Source of the DNA: an uncultured Lentisphaeria bacterium
GTDB taxonomy: Bacteria > Verrucomicrobiota > Lentisphaeria > Victivallales > UBA1829
Length of the DNA stretch: 5,432 nt
Assembly (NCBI GenBank): GCA_905197955.1
Contig: CAJKAR010000092.1
Location: 1-5,432, forward strand
Reading direction: 5' to 3'
Both the position numbers and the translations under genes were made by a program. Of the stretch, positions 5,428-5,432 are shown one piece after another. The number at the start of each line of letters is the position of its first letter. Within the stretch, counting starts at the first letter, position 1. The notes beneath the pieces were generated by a model that was not told the DNA's origin, ran no database searches, and saw nothing but the letters and a program-made list of their open reading frames with translations.

Positions 5428-5432
5428 GTGGG

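Noticed and set aside
5362..5432. Intrinsic terminator using the T7 run at the end of the AraC gene
   Set aside because: I could not find a stable GC-rich hairpin directly before the T run.
1..5432. CRISPR array, tRNA, rRNA or riboswitch
   Set aside because: No regularly spaced repeats, no tRNA-like cloverleaf and no recognisable conserved RNA motif were seen on either strand.

Overview
This window is bacterial DNA, densely coding, with Shine-Dalgarno starts. It holds a leftward (minus-strand) four-gene operon at about 334-4370 and a divergent rightward AraC-type regulator gene at 4519-5427. The pairing of Gfo/Idh/MocA proteins with a sugar-phosphate-isomerase-like protein and an AraC regulator is common in glycan-degrading bacteria such as Lentisphaerota, Planctomycetota, Bacteroidota and some Bacillota. 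I cannot fix the phylum from the sequence alone. A Lentisphaerota-like origin is a low-confidence guess.

Region by region: 1-333 has no supported gene but carries a strong hairpin (98-158) that probably ends the operon. Next come a ten-helix DMT/EamA-type transporter (334-1215, minus), a Gfo/Idh/MocA-fold protein (1212-2363, minus), a second and closely related Gfo/Idh/MocA-fold protein (2380-3552, minus), and a TIM-barrel sugar-phosphate isomerase/epimerase-like protein (3549-4370, minus). A 148-bp divergent control region (4371-4518) separates these from the regulator (4519-5427, plus). In transcription order the operon is isomerase, dehydrogenase-like A, dehydrogenase-like B, transporter. 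Two junctions overlap by ATGA and the third leaves 16 bp, so the four genes are very likely co-transcribed and translationally coupled.

The main result is that the two 'oxidoreductases' do not look like ordinary Gfo/Idh/MocA dehydrogenases. Both lack the usual EKP lysine (SEV instead). Both carry, in the right order, residues resembling the active site of the NAD-dependent glycosidase family GH109: a Glu in an AE(N/Q)-Y-C-Y segment, a Tyr in G-(D/N)-Y, an Arg in GGWR, and the Tyr and His of Y-x-T-H. Both also end in a GH109-like PV-(E/D)-IP tail. Together with a metal-binding TIM-barrel protein that keeps its E-D-H-E ligands, this suggests a cytoplasmic pathway that opens or rearranges a sugar or glycoside through a keto intermediate. 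The transporter would move a substrate or product, and the AraC protein would sense a sugar-like ligand and control the operon. The substrate cannot be read from the sequence, and the pathway is inference.
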